A stretch of 64,000 nt of DNA from Pseudomonas lini (lineage in GTDB: Bacteria; Pseudomonadota; Gammaproteobacteria; Pseudomonadales; Pseudomonadaceae): contig NZ_JAUSSR010000011.1 of the NCBI RefSeq assembly GCF_030812475.1, positions 1 to 64,000 of the forward strand. Reading direction: 5' to 3'. The notes under the pieces were generated by a model. That model ran no database searches, was not told the DNA's origin, and saw only the letters and a list, made by a program, of their open reading frames with translations. Of this stretch, positions 51,332 through 59,797 are shown in pieces (positions within the stretch are counted from its first letter, which is position 1; every line of letters starts with the position of its first letter). The position numbers were made by a program, and so were the translations under genes.

Positions 51332-53041
51332 TCAACGCGGTTCGATGTGGACAATCATCAACTGCACCGTCTCATTCCCGCGAAACTCGTTGAGGTCGAG
51401 CTTGTAGGCCAGTTCCACCCATTTGATGGTCGGATTCGGCCAGATGTCGCGGTCGATGCCAAAGGCAATACCGTCAAGTTTCACCGAGCCACATTCGCTT
51501 CTCAGCACCACCTTGAGGTGCCGCTCGCCAACGACGCGCTGCTCGACCAACTGGAACACCCCATGAAACAGCGGCTCCGGAAAGTGCTGCCCCCAAGGGC
51601 CGGCATGACGCAGGGCACGGGCCAGTTCCAGGTGGAATTCCTCAACCGCCAGGGTGCCGTCCGACAGCAGGCGACCGGTCAGGTCTTCCTCGCGCAATTG
51701 CCGACGGACTTCGGCATCGAAGGCTTCGGCGAACAACGGAAAATTCGCTTCCGGCAGTGTCAGGCCCGCCGCCATGGCATGGCCGCCGTATTTGCTGATC
51801 AGATTCGGATGCTGCGCCGCCACCACGCTCAAGGCATCGCGAATATGAAACCCCTGGACCGAACGCCCCGAGCCCTTGAGCAGGCCATCGCCCGCATCGG
51901 CAAAGGCGATGGTCGGACGGAAATAGCGCTCTTTCATCCGCGAGGCGAGGATGCCGATGACACCCTGGTGCCACTCGGGATCGAACAGGCACAAACCGAA
52001 CGGCATCGACTCCACAGGCAAATCCTTGAGCTGGGCCAGGGCCTCACGCTGCATGCCCTGCTCGATGGATTTGCGATCCTGGTTCATGCCGTCGAGCTGT
52101 GCCGCCATTTCACGCGCAAGCCCGGCGTCTTCGGTGAGCAGGCATTCGATGCCCAGGCTCATGTCATCCAGCCGCCCGGCCGCGTTCAGCCGTGGTCCGA
52201 CAATGAACCCCAGATCGGTGGAGGTAATGCGCGCAGGGTCACGCTTGGCCACTTCGAGAATCGCCTTGATCCCCGGTCGTGCACGCCCGGCGCGAATGCG
52301 CTCCAGGCCCTGGTGCACCAGAATCCGGTTGTTGGCATCCAGCGGCACCACGTCGGCGACGCTGCCCAGGGCCACCAGGTCCAGCAACTCGCCGATATTC
52401 GGCTGTGGCGTGCGTTCGTACCAGCCCAGGCTGCGCAGACGCGCACGCAAAGCCATCAGTACGTAAAAAATAACCCCGACCCCGGCCAGCGCCTTGCTCG
52501 GGAACTCACAACCCGGCTGGTTGGGATTGACGATGGCATCGGCCAGCGGCAGCTCGTCACCAGGCAAGTGGTGGTCGGTGACCAGGACCTTGAGCCCGGC
52601 CTTTTTCGCCGCCGCCACGCCTTCGACGCTGGAAATGCCGTTATCCACGGTGATCAGCAGTTGAGGGTCGCGGGTCAGTGCGACTTCGACGATTTCCGGG
52701 GTCAGGCCGTAACCGTATTCGAAGCGGTTCGGCACCAGGTAGTCGACGTGAGCCGCGCCCAACAGCTGCAACCCCAGCATCCCCACGGTACTGGCCGTCG
52801 CCCCGTCGGCGTCGAAGTCACCAACGATCAGAATCCGCTGGCGCTGCTCCAGCGCCGCGACCAGCAAATCCACCGCGCCCTCGATACCTTTGAGCCGCTG
52901 GAACGGAATCAGCCGCGCCAGGCTCTTGTCCAGCTCGACTTCGGACTGTACGCCCCGCGCCGCGTACAGACGGGTCAGCAGTGGCGGCAAATCACCGAGG
53001 AATGGCAGGGTGTCGGGCAACAGGCGAGGTTCGATGCGCAT
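51332..53041 (-). CDS. recJ: Single-stranded-DNA exonuclease RecJ
   Basis: A 5'-3' single-strand exonuclease in recombination and mismatch repair. It has 569 residues. DHH-family motifs are visible: IVGDFDADGATASTVG (motif I), VDNGISS, LVTDHHLPG (the DHH motif, residue about 157), ALGSVADVVPL, and the DHHA1 part with KYGGHAMAAGLTL. The start at 53041 (MRIEPRLLPD) is chosen over an ATG 12 codons upstream because the family begins here. 66 bases follow yaeQ on the same strand. Confidence 0.96.
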   Translation of the reverse strand: MRIEPRLLPDTLPFLGDLPPLLTRLYAARGVQSEVELDKSLARLIPFQRLKGIEGAVDLLVAALEQRQRILIVGDFDADGATASTVGMLGLQLLGAAHVDYLVPNRFEYGYGLTPEIVEVALTRDPQLLITVDNGISSVEGVAAAKKAGLKVLVTDHHLPGDELPLADAIVNPNQPGCEFPSKALAGVGVIFYVLMALRARLRSLGWYERTPQPNIGELLDLVALGSVADVVPLDANNRILVHQGLERIRAGRARPGIKAILEVAKRDPARITSTDLGFIVGPRLNAAGRLDDMSLGIECLLTEDAGLAREMAAQLDGMNQDRKSIEQGMQREALAQLKDLPVESMPFGLCLFDPEWHQGVIGILASRMKERYFRPTIAFADAGDGLLKGSGRSVQGFHIRDALSVVAAQHPNLISKYGGHAMAAGLTLPEANFPLFAEAFDAEVRRQLREEDLTGRLLSDGTLAVEEFHLELARALRHAGPWGQHFPEPLFHGVFQLVEQRVVGERHLKVVLRSECGSVKLDGIAFGIDRDIWPNPTIKWVELAYKLDLNEFRGNETVQLMIVHIEPR

Positions 53042-53107
53042 GGGGTGACAGGTGCTTCTCTTGGATAGGTGGGACAAAACCGGTGGGTGCGGAGCCGTGC
53101 AGATCGA

Positions 53108-53650
53108 TCAGCCGCGTTCGCCGCTCAGCCACTGCAGCTGCACTTCGTGTTGGCCACGGTCGTCGGTGACGAAAATCGTCCCTTCGCTGATCATCACATC
53201 CCACTTGATCACGCGTGGCATGTCTTTGGCCAGGGTCTCCAGGACGTCCTGGGGTACTGCGGCGATGTGCACGTTTTTCAGGTTCTTGATCGCCGGGATC
53301 ACTTTGCTTTCCCAGACGCGCAGGCTGCCGTAGGCCAGCAGGCTGGTGCGTTCGGTGCGGCGCGAGCACCAGGTCAGACGATCGGCGTCCGGCTGGCCGA
53401 CTTCGATCCAGTGCAGGACACGGTCGTCCAGGCTCTTTTCCCACAGCGCTGGCTCATCGACGTCTGACAGACCGCGACCGAACGACAGCTGCTCGTTGTA
53501 CCAGAAGGCGTAGGCCAGCAGCCGCACGGTCATGCGCTCTTCGGTTTCCGACGGGTGACGGGCGATGGTCTGCTTCACGCTCTCGTAGATGCTGCGATCG
53601 AGGTCGGTGAGGTTCAGTTCAAACTTGTAGGTCGTGGACGGCTGGGCCAT
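53108..53650 (-). CDS. yaeQ: YaeQ family protein
   Basis: A 180-residue protein of the YaeQ family, a PD-(D/E)xK-like fold of uncertain function. Recognisable stretches: TYKFELNLTDLDRSIYES at the N-terminus, HPSETEERMTVRLLAYAF, then WIEVGQPDADRLTWCSRR. Length is typical (E. coli YaeQ 181). The start at 53650 gives MAQPSTTYKFEL; the open frame continues upstream without conservation. It is upstream of recJ and may be co-transcribed. Confidence 0.92.
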   Translation of the reverse strand: MAQPSTTYKFELNLTDLDRSIYESVKQTIARHPSETEERMTVRLLAYAFWYNEQLSFGRGLSDVDEPALWEKSLDDRVLHWIEVGQPDADRLTWCSRRTERTSLLAYGSLRVWESKVIPAIKNLKNVHIAAVPQDVLETLAKDMPRVIKWDVMISEGTIFVTDDRGQHEVQLQWLSGERG

Positions 53651-53798
53651 GAACGGGCTTCTTGATACGTGGAAAGGCGGCAAGTCTAACCGATGCGACC
53701 GGCATTCAACGAATTGAAGGCGAATCAACCTTGGGCGGCCGACGCCGGGCTATGCTAAAACGCTCTACCCGTTAAGCCTATGTCCTACAGGATCCAGC

Positions 53799-54998
53799 AT
53801 GCCGTTTACCGCCAAACCGCTCTCAGGCCTGAAAGTCATCGAATTGGGCACTTTGATCGCCGGGCCATTCGCCTCGCGCATTTGTGGTGAATTCGGTGCC
53901 GAAGTGATCAAGATTGAATCTCCGGACGGTGGCGACCCCTTGCGCAAATGGCGCAAGCTTTACGAAGGCACCTCGTTGTGGTGGTTCGTCCAGGCACGCA
54001 ACAAAAAATCCCTGACGCTGAACCTCAAGCATCCGGACGGCCTGGCGATTCTGAAAAAGCTGCTCGGCGAAGCGGACATTCTGATCGAAAATTTTCGCCC
54101 GGGCGTCCTGGAAAAACTCGGCCTGGGCTGGGAAGTCCTGCACGCACTGAACCCGAAACTGGTGATGGTGCGCCTTTCGGGCTTCGGTCAGACCGGACCG
54201 ATGAAGGATCAACCAGGGTTTGGCGCCGTCGGTGAATCCATGGGCGGCCTGCGCTACATCACCGGTTTCGAAGACCGGCCACCGGTGCGCACCGGAATCT
54301 CCATCGGCGATTCGATTGCCGCACTCTGGGGCGTGATTGGTGCACTGATGGCTCTGCGTCATCGCGAGGTCAACGGCGGCCTGGGCCAGGTGGTCGATGT
54401 GGCGCTGTACGAAGCGATCTTCGCCATGATGGAAAGCATGGTCCCGGAGTTCGACGTGTTCGGTTTCATCCGCGAACGCACCGGCAACATCATGCCCGGC
54501 ATCACGCCCTCTTCGATCCACACCAGCGCCGACGGCAAACATGTGCAGATCGGTGCCAACGGCGATGCCATCTTCAAGCGCTTCATGTTGCTCATCGGCC
54601 GGGAAGACCTGGCCAACGACCCGCTATTGGCCAGCAACGATGGGCGCGACGGCCGTCGCGACGAGATTTATGGGGTGATTGATCGCTGGGTCAACTCACT
54701 GCCGCTGGATGCCATCATCAGCCAGTTGAATCAGGCCGACGTACCGGCGAGCCGGATCTTCAGTGCCGAAGACATGTTCAGCGATCCGCAGTACCTGGCC
54801 AGGGAAATGTTTCTCAAGGCCAAGTTGCCGGATGGCAAGGATTTCAAGATGCCGGGAATCGTTCCGAAACTCTCGGACACACCCGGCACATCGGAATGGG
54901 TCGGGCCGCAGTTGGGCGAACACAATGCGCAGGTACTGAACGACCTTGGTTATGACAAGGAACAGATCGCAAAGCTGCGTGAAAACGGCGCCATCTAA
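53799..54998 (+). CDS. CaiB/BaiF family CoA transferase
   Basis: Class III CoA transferase, 399 residues. It carries LSGLKVIELGTLIAGPFASR and GAEVIKIESPDGGDP at the N-terminus, NLKHPDGLAILKKLLGEAD, and the catalytic Asp171 in TGISIGDSIAALWG, equivalent to Asp169 of formyl-CoA transferase. The acyl donor and acceptor cannot be told. Divergent from yaeQ. The next gene appears to begin within its 3' end. Confidence 0.92.
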   Translation: MPFTAKPLSGLKVIELGTLIAGPFASRICGEFGAEVIKIESPDGGDPLRKWRKLYEGTSLWWFVQARNKKSLTLNLKHPDGLAILKKLLGEADILIENFRPGVLEKLGLGWEVLHALNPKLVMVRLSGFGQTGPMKDQPGFGAVGESMGGLRYITGFEDRPPVRTGISIGDSIAALWGVIGALMALRHREVNGGLGQVVDVALYEAIFAMMESMVPEFDVFGFIRERTGNIMPGITPSSIHTSADGKHVQIGANGDAIFKRFMLLIGREDLANDPLLASNDGRDGRRDEIYGVIDRWVNSLPLDAIISQLNQADVPASRIFSAEDMFSDPQYLAREMFLKAKLPDGKDFKMPGIVPKLSDTPGTSEWVGPQLGEHNAQVLNDLGYDKEQIAKLRENGAI

Positions 54999-55920
54999 GC
55001 TGCAGCGCCTGCCGGCACGTCTCATCGTCCACTGCCTGGCGGGCGGCGGACGAACCCTGCGCGCAATCGCGGTTTTCCTCTTGCTTGCCGGTCAGGCTCA
55101 GGCGACGTCGGCGCAGCCCAAGGAAACCCTGGTCTGGCTGTTGCGCGACCTTCCGCCGCTGATGATTTTCGAAGGACCGGAAAAAGGCCAGGGCGTCATC
55201 GATCAACTGCTGCCGTTGCTGATCGCTCGCATGCCGCAGTACCAACACACGCTGATGCGGGTCAATCGCGCTCGCGGCTTGCAAATGCTCCGCGAGCCCT
55301 CCCTCACCTGCGATGCGGCGCTGAACTGGAGCGAAGACCGCGCCAGCTGGATGGCGTTTTCCATCCCGGTCTTTCGGGCGATCAGCAATGGCCTGGCAGT
55401 GCGGCGCGTCGATCGGGCGCTGCTGACACCTTTTCTCAAGGATGGCGAAGTGGACCTGGCGGCCCTGCTGGCCAGTGGCGGCGAGAAGCTGGGAGTCATT
55501 GCCGAGCGCAACTATGGCGAGTATCTCGATGCCCTTCTAAAACAGGCACCGGCCCATGCGCTGACGCTCCACTACGGCAACGACGCGCTGGGCAGCCTGT
55601 TGCAGATGCAACGCCTGGGACGCTTGCGACTGCTGTTGGGTTACCGCTCGGAGATCCGCTACCAGGCCCGGCAGCAGGGGCTCGCGGAGGACGAATTGGA
55701 GTTCTATCCGATCCACGGCACGAGCAAATACCTGTCCGGTTATATCGGCTGTACTGACACCCCTCAGGGCCGCCAGGCCATCGTCGAGATCAACCAACTG
55801 CTGCGCACGCTGCGCCACGAGCGCTTGAGCGAGGCTTATGCCGCCTGGCTGGACCCCGACAGTCGAAGCGACTACCTCGAAGCCAGCAGGGCATTTTTCA
55901 GCGAGCAGGCCGGGCAATGA
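54979..55920 (+). CDS. Periplasmic solute-binding-like protein (TIGR02285 type)
   Basis: From GTG at 54979 the protein has 313 residues: an N-terminal signal-like segment (LRAIAVFLLLAGQAQATSA, residues about 29-47) and then a bacterial extracellular solute-binding type 3 fold (KETLVWLLRDLPPLMIFEGP, then RARGLQMLREPSLTCDAAL, YRSEIRYQARQQG). It resembles the TIGR02285 group of small periplasmic binding-like proteins, not linked to a transporter here. The GTG overlaps the CoA-transferase gene by 20 bases and has no good Shine-Dalgarno, so the start is uncertain; ATG at 54952 is an alternative. Confidence 0.75.
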   Translation: MKTAPSKLQRLPARLIVHCLAGGGRTLRAIAVFLLLAGQAQATSAQPKETLVWLLRDLPPLMIFEGPEKGQGVIDQLLPLLIARMPQYQHTLMRVNRARGLQMLREPSLTCDAALNWSEDRASWMAFSIPVFRAISNGLAVRRVDRALLTPFLKDGEVDLAALLASGGEKLGVIAERNYGEYLDALLKQAPAHALTLHYGNDALGSLLQMQRLGRLRLLLGYRSEIRYQARQQGLAEDELEFYPIHGTSKYLSGYIGCTDTPQGRQAIVEINQLLRTLRHERLSEAYAAWLDPDSRSDYLEASRAFFSEQAGQ

Positions 55921-55931
55921 CAAATCGCGGA

Positions 55932-55971
55932 CAAAAAGAAACCCCGAGAAGTGGGGAGACGACTCGGGGTT
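55932..55971 (-). terminator. Terminator, minus strand
   Basis: AACCCCGAG pairs perfectly with CTCGGGGTT over a 14-base loop. On the minus strand a T-rich run (TTTCTTTTT) follows. It would end transcripts coming from the DUF3509 gene and may also stop the plus-strand gene just before it. Confidence 0.8.
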
Positions 55972-56091
55972 AAACGTGGCCTACATAAAGACCAGTAACA
56001 GCAAGCTACAAGCACCGGAGCACAATGCTTGATCCTGCTGTTACATGCTCTGACCGACCCGGGAGCAGGAAGTTTCCCACAGAGGACAATT

Positions 56092-56379
56092 TCATTTTCG
56101 GCTGGCCAGGGACTTGCCCTGGGCAGCATTGCGTAACGCTGCGATCACGCAGGGCTCCAGACGCCCTTCGGCAATCAACACATCGCGATGCAATCCGTCG
56201 ACCACATCCGTCAGCAGACGCTTGTCGGTCAACTGTGCCTGGTTGAATTCCCGTTCGACCACAATGGCGCCAGTCGAATTTTTCAGCGTCACCAGGCATT
56301 CGCCCTGGGGTCCCGACGGGGTCAACGTTACCTGATACGGGCTCAGAGCCTCACCGAGCAATAGACTGATACTTTCCAT
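56092..56379 (-). CDS. DUF3509 family protein
   Basis: A 95-residue cytoplasmic protein of the Pseudomonas DUF3509 family. It starts MESISLLLGEALSPYQVTLT and has the conserved core VVEREFNQAQLTDKRLLTDV followed by DGLHRDVLIAEG. Function is unknown to me. The start at 56379 is chosen because the family begins there; GTG or ATG a few codons upstream are possible. It sits downstream of the kinase-less receptor gene on the same strand, 248 bases away. Confidence 0.8.
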   Translation of the reverse strand: MESISLLLGEALSPYQVTLTPSGPQGECLVTLKNSTGAIVVEREFNQAQLTDKRLLTDVVDGLHRDVLIAEGRLEPCVIAALRNAAQGKSLASRK

Positions 56380-56627
56380 CTCGATCACCACTCAATAGTC
56401 CGAAAACATAGTGCCTGGGGCGTGTCCACTGTAAATGACCACTGGCCCTGGAGGAAAGTTCTGAATGCCGATAGCGCAGACATCGGCGTCTCTGGTTGAT
56501 GGAGCATGCATGGCAAAGATGACAAGGATAAAACAGAGGCGCTAGATCCAGTGCCGAAGAAAAGCAACGGCAAGATCAAAAGATCGCAGCCTCGCTTCGC
56601 GAGACAGCCCCTGCAGGGAGTTGTTTT

Positions 56628-57998
56628 TTACGCCTGCTTTTTATACTTGCCGATATCGCACCATCCACCCAGCAGTCCGCGCATAGTTCCGTCGGCGCTG
56701 TAGAACGGCACCGCCCACTGGTAAATATCCCTGGGCCCACTCTTGAACAGCAACCGACGCTCACAAAAGCTCGCCTTGCGAGTACCCAGGTGTGCCATGA
56801 CCTCGGCATGCAGCAGTTCGGCGGTCTCCCTGGGCAAGATATCGAGTTCGATCAACTGCCGCCCCTGAACCTGGTCGAAGCGAGTCGACAAGCTTTCTTC
56901 ATAACTTTTATTGCACATGACCAACCGGCCTTCCAGATCACGAACAAACATCGGATCGGGCATGGCGTCCATCAACGCATGTTGAAAAGCCAGTTGCTCA
57001 CGCAGGTCTGTTTCGGCCGCTCGACGCTGCCGGGTCATGGCCTTGAGCCGACGATGCCAAAGTATCGAAAGTGCGAATATGCCGATAGCTCCCCCGCTCC
57101 CCCAGCCCCACGTTGTCAGTGGTTGCCATGGAGCGGGCGCTTGTAACGGAGCGCTGCCACTGGACCATTTCAGGCGAATGGCGCGCAACTCAGCAGGCGA
57201 AAACGCTTCAAGCGCCTTGTTGAGAATACTCAACAACTGCGGCTGACCCTTGCCTAACGCCAGGTAATCGGCGTCCCATTTACCCTCCACCACATTCCCG
57301 ACCCTGAGCTGTCCCGACGGGTAAACATGCGCTCCGATCTCGGAGTAGATGGTGGCATCGGCCTCACCGATTTCGACCAGCGCCCGGGCCTCGGCGTAGG
57401 TCTTGACCGAATGCAAATGGATGGCCGGGTAGTCACGGCGAATCATTGATTCGAGGGCGTGCCGGGCCGGCAGCACCAACACTCGCCTCGACAGTTGATC
57501 CAGGGATTTCAACGGAGGCTCCCCTGCCCGTCCGATCAATACCCAACCTGCGCCACCGAACGCGTGGCTGAAATCCAGAAACCCCTTGCGCTCGTCATTC
57601 ATCGACAAGGTCGTACTCATGTTCGCCGAGCCACTTTCGAGCTGCTCCAGCATCTGCTCGGTGGAAAACGTCTCCTCATGCACGAACTGCAGTCCGGTCA
57701 TGGCGCTGATGCGAGTGAGCACATCGGCGTACAAGCCGCTCCATTGACCCTGCTCATCCTTGAACAGATACAGCGGATACTGCTTGGACGCGACAATGAC
57801 TCGCGGGTTCTCGGCGATCCATTGCAGTTCCTGGGCATTGAGTCTTATCGTCGTGCCAGCGATTGCGCCCTTGGATTCAGGTGTCGCCGAATACGCCGCC
57901 ATCACCCAATGCGCGACGCCCATGGCTCCAAGTAAACACATCCAACAGGCGGCGGGTTTCAATCCTTTGAAAAATGGCATTGTCACTTCCCTGTTCAT
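56628..57998 (-). CDS. BvgS-like receptor ending after its PAS domain (no kinase)
   Basis: About 456 residues from ATG 57998 (ATG 58022 and 57977 are alternatives). Signal/anchor helix near residues 10-28, one periplasmic binding-protein domain (ENPRVIVASKQYPLYLFKDE onward, residues about 50-275), a transmembrane helix (GGAIGIFALSILWHRRL, about 300-316) and a PAS domain (residues 335-450, MDAMPDPMFVRDLEGRLVMC). It then stops right after LLGGWCDIGKYKKQA, where BvgS/EvgS-type sensors continue into histidine kinase and receiver domains. No kinase frame follows. It is either a truncated gene or a stand-alone receptor. Confidence 0.8.
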   Translation of the reverse strand: MNREVTMPFFKGLKPAACWMCLLGAMGVAHWVMAAYSATPESKGAIAGTTIRLNAQELQWIAENPRVIVASKQYPLYLFKDEQGQWSGLYADVLTRISAMTGLQFVHEETFSTEQMLEQLESGSANMSTTLSMNDERKGFLDFSHAFGGAGWVLIGRAGEPPLKSLDQLSRRVLVLPARHALESMIRRDYPAIHLHSVKTYAEARALVEIGEADATIYSEIGAHVYPSGQLRVGNVVEGKWDADYLALGKGQPQLLSILNKALEAFSPAELRAIRLKWSSGSAPLQAPAPWQPLTTWGWGSGGAIGIFALSILWHRRLKAMTRQRRAAETDLREQLAFQHALMDAMPDPMFVRDLEGRLVMCNKSYEESLSTRFDQVQGRQLIELDILPRETAELLHAEVMAHLGTRKASFCERRLLFKSGPRDIYQWAVPFYSADGTMRGLLGGWCDIGKYKKQA

Positions 57999-58042
57999 CG
58001 AATCGCCCGTCCTTGAAGGCAATGCTGATCAGTTAGGAAATT

Positions 58043-58141
58043 GTAGGAGCGAGCTTGCTCGCGATGGTCGTTAACGATAACGCGTGTTTACTGGCTATAC
58101 GCGGCGCTCTTGAGCCCATCGCGAGCAAGCTCGCTCCTACA
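58043..58141. repeat. REPIN, inverted twin of the one at 7900-8000
   Basis: GTAGGAGCGAGCTTGCTCGCG arms enclose a linker whose reverse complement matches the 7900-8000 linker with about three differences over 100 bases. Confidence 0.9.
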
Positions 58142-58234
58142 GAAAAGCGCATTGCGCTTAACTGAACAGCATTACGTCCTTGAGGGCGATTCCTCATGTT
58201 CGAAATACGACAAGTGTGACATCCGAAAACGAGA

Positions 58235-58256
58235 AAGCCCGTCAGGAGACGGGCTT
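58235..58256 (-). terminator. Terminator of thrC
   Basis: AAGCCCGTC pairs with GACGGGCTT across a four-base loop; on the minus strand TTTCTCGTTTTC follows, just after the thrC stop. Confidence 0.85.
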
Positions 58257-58279
58257 CAATGTGTGACAGCTTATGCCGG

Positions 58280-59689
58280 TTACAGAGGCTTGCCGCGGTT
58301 GCCATGCTGGCTGACAAAGGCCTGCACGGCCTTCAGGTCATTCGGCAAAACCGTGCAGCGCTCATCTCGCTCAAACAAATCAGCAAGATGCACAGGCAGT
58401 TCAAGCGCTTTTCCTACACCGGCTTTTTCCACGGCGTCCGGGAATTTGACCGGGTGGGCCGTGCCCAGGATCACCATCGGAATATCCAGGCTGCGACGGC
58501 ATTCGCGCGCGGCCTTGACGCCAATGGCCGTATGCGGATCCAGCAGCTCGCCCGTCTGCTCGAAGACTTCGGCGATGGTCTCGCAGGTTTGTGCATCGTC
58601 CACGGCAAGGGAGTCGAACAGTTTGCGGGCTTCGGTCCAGCGTTCCTGTTCGACGCTGAAACCGCCACCTTGCTTGAAGTTGTCCATCAGGCCGGCAATC
58701 GCTGCGCCATTGCGACCGTGCAGGTCGAACAGCAGACGTTCGAAGTTCGACGACACCATGATGTCCATGGACGGCGACAGTGTGGCGTGCAGGGTTTCCT
58801 TGACGTACTGGTTACCGCTCATGAAGCGGTGCAGGATGTCGTTGCGGTTGGTGGCGACGATCAACTGGTTGATCGGCAGGCCCATGTTGCGTGCCAGGTA
58901 ACCGGCGAAGATATCGCCGAAGTTGCCGGTGGGCACCGAGAACGATACCGAACGCGCCGGGCCGCCCAACTGCAGGGCTGCGTGGAAGTAGTAGACAATC
59001 TGGGCCATGATCCGCGCCCAGTTGATCGAGTTCACCGCCACCAGGCGCGTGCCCTTGAGGAAGCTCTGGTCGGCGAAGCTGGCCTTGACCATTTCCTGGC
59101 AGTCATCGAAGTTGCCTTCGATGGCGATGTTGTGGATGTTCTCGCCGAAAATAGTGGTCATCTGCCGGCGCTGCACTTCAGACACGCGGTTGTGCGGGTG
59201 CAGGATGAAGATGTCGACGTTTTCGCAGTGCTTGCAGCCTTCGATGGCGGCCGAACCGGTGTCACCGGAAGTGGCGCCAACGATGACCACGCGCTCACCG
59301 CGCTTTTCCAGCACGTAGTCGAGCAGACGACCGAGCAGTTGCAGGGCGAAGTCCTTGAACGCCAGGGTCGGGCCGTGGAACAGCTCCAGCACCCATTCGT
59401 TGCCATTCAGCTGACGCAACGGTGCCACGGCGTTGTGGGAAAACACGCCATAGGTTTCTTCAAGAATCTTTTTGAAATCGGCATCGGGAATGCTGCCGGT
59501 GACGAACGGGCGCATCACCCGGAAGGCCAGTTCGTGGTATGGCAGGCCGGCCCAGGAAGCGATTTCTTCCTGGGTAAAACGTGGCAGGTTTTCCGGGACG
59601 TACAAACCGCCGTCGGTGGCGAGGCCGGCCAGCAGGACGTCTTCGAAATTCAGGGCCGGTGCCTGGCCGCGGGTACTGATATAACGCAT
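58280..59689 (-). CDS. thrC: Threonine synthase
   Basis: PLP enzyme that turns O-phosphohomoserine into threonine. It has 469 residues, the long (E. coli/Pseudomonas) type. The N-terminus MRYISTRGQAPALNFEDVLL is diagnostic; Lys112 in GPTLAFKDFALQLLG binds PLP, and VIVGATSGDTGSAAIEG and SVPTGNFGDIFAGYLA are family motifs. It follows hom on the same strand, forming the hom-thrC unit of threonine synthesis. Confidence 0.97.
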   Translation of the reverse strand: MRYISTRGQAPALNFEDVLLAGLATDGGLYVPENLPRFTQEEIASWAGLPYHELAFRVMRPFVTGSIPDADFKKILEETYGVFSHNAVAPLRQLNGNEWVLELFHGPTLAFKDFALQLLGRLLDYVLEKRGERVVIVGATSGDTGSAAIEGCKHCENVDIFILHPHNRVSEVQRRQMTTIFGENIHNIAIEGNFDDCQEMVKASFADQSFLKGTRLVAVNSINWARIMAQIVYYFHAALQLGGPARSVSFSVPTGNFGDIFAGYLARNMGLPINQLIVATNRNDILHRFMSGNQYVKETLHATLSPSMDIMVSSNFERLLFDLHGRNGAAIAGLMDNFKQGGGFSVEQERWTEARKLFDSLAVDDAQTCETIAEVFEQTGELLDPHTAIGVKAARECRRSLDIPMVILGTAHPVKFPDAVEKAGVGKALELPVHLADLFERDERCTVLPNDLKAVQAFVSQHGNRGKPL

Positions 59690-59710
59690 AAGGGCAAACC
59701 TTCGGTTTGG

Positions 59711-59792
59711 GCTTCAAGCTTCAAGCTACAGGCTACAAGTTAAAGCCAAACTGCCTTTACTTGCCGCTTGAAGCTTGCAGCTTGCCGCTGCT
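59711..59792. repeat. AAGCTT-rich imperfect palindrome between hom and thrC
   Basis: GCTTCAAGCTTCAAGCTACA on the left is mirrored by GCTTGAAGCTTGCAGCTTGC on the right. The element is different from the REP family. I recall similar CTTGAAGCTTG elements elsewhere in Pseudomonas intergenic DNA. Confidence 0.65.
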
Positions 59793-59797
59793 TTTGT

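Noticed and set aside
56506..56703. Small plus-strand frame starting MHGKDDKDKTEALDPVPKK
   Set aside because: The first 25 residues look plausible, but the rest is antisense to the receptor gene end and there is no clear ribosome site; kept out for lack of support.
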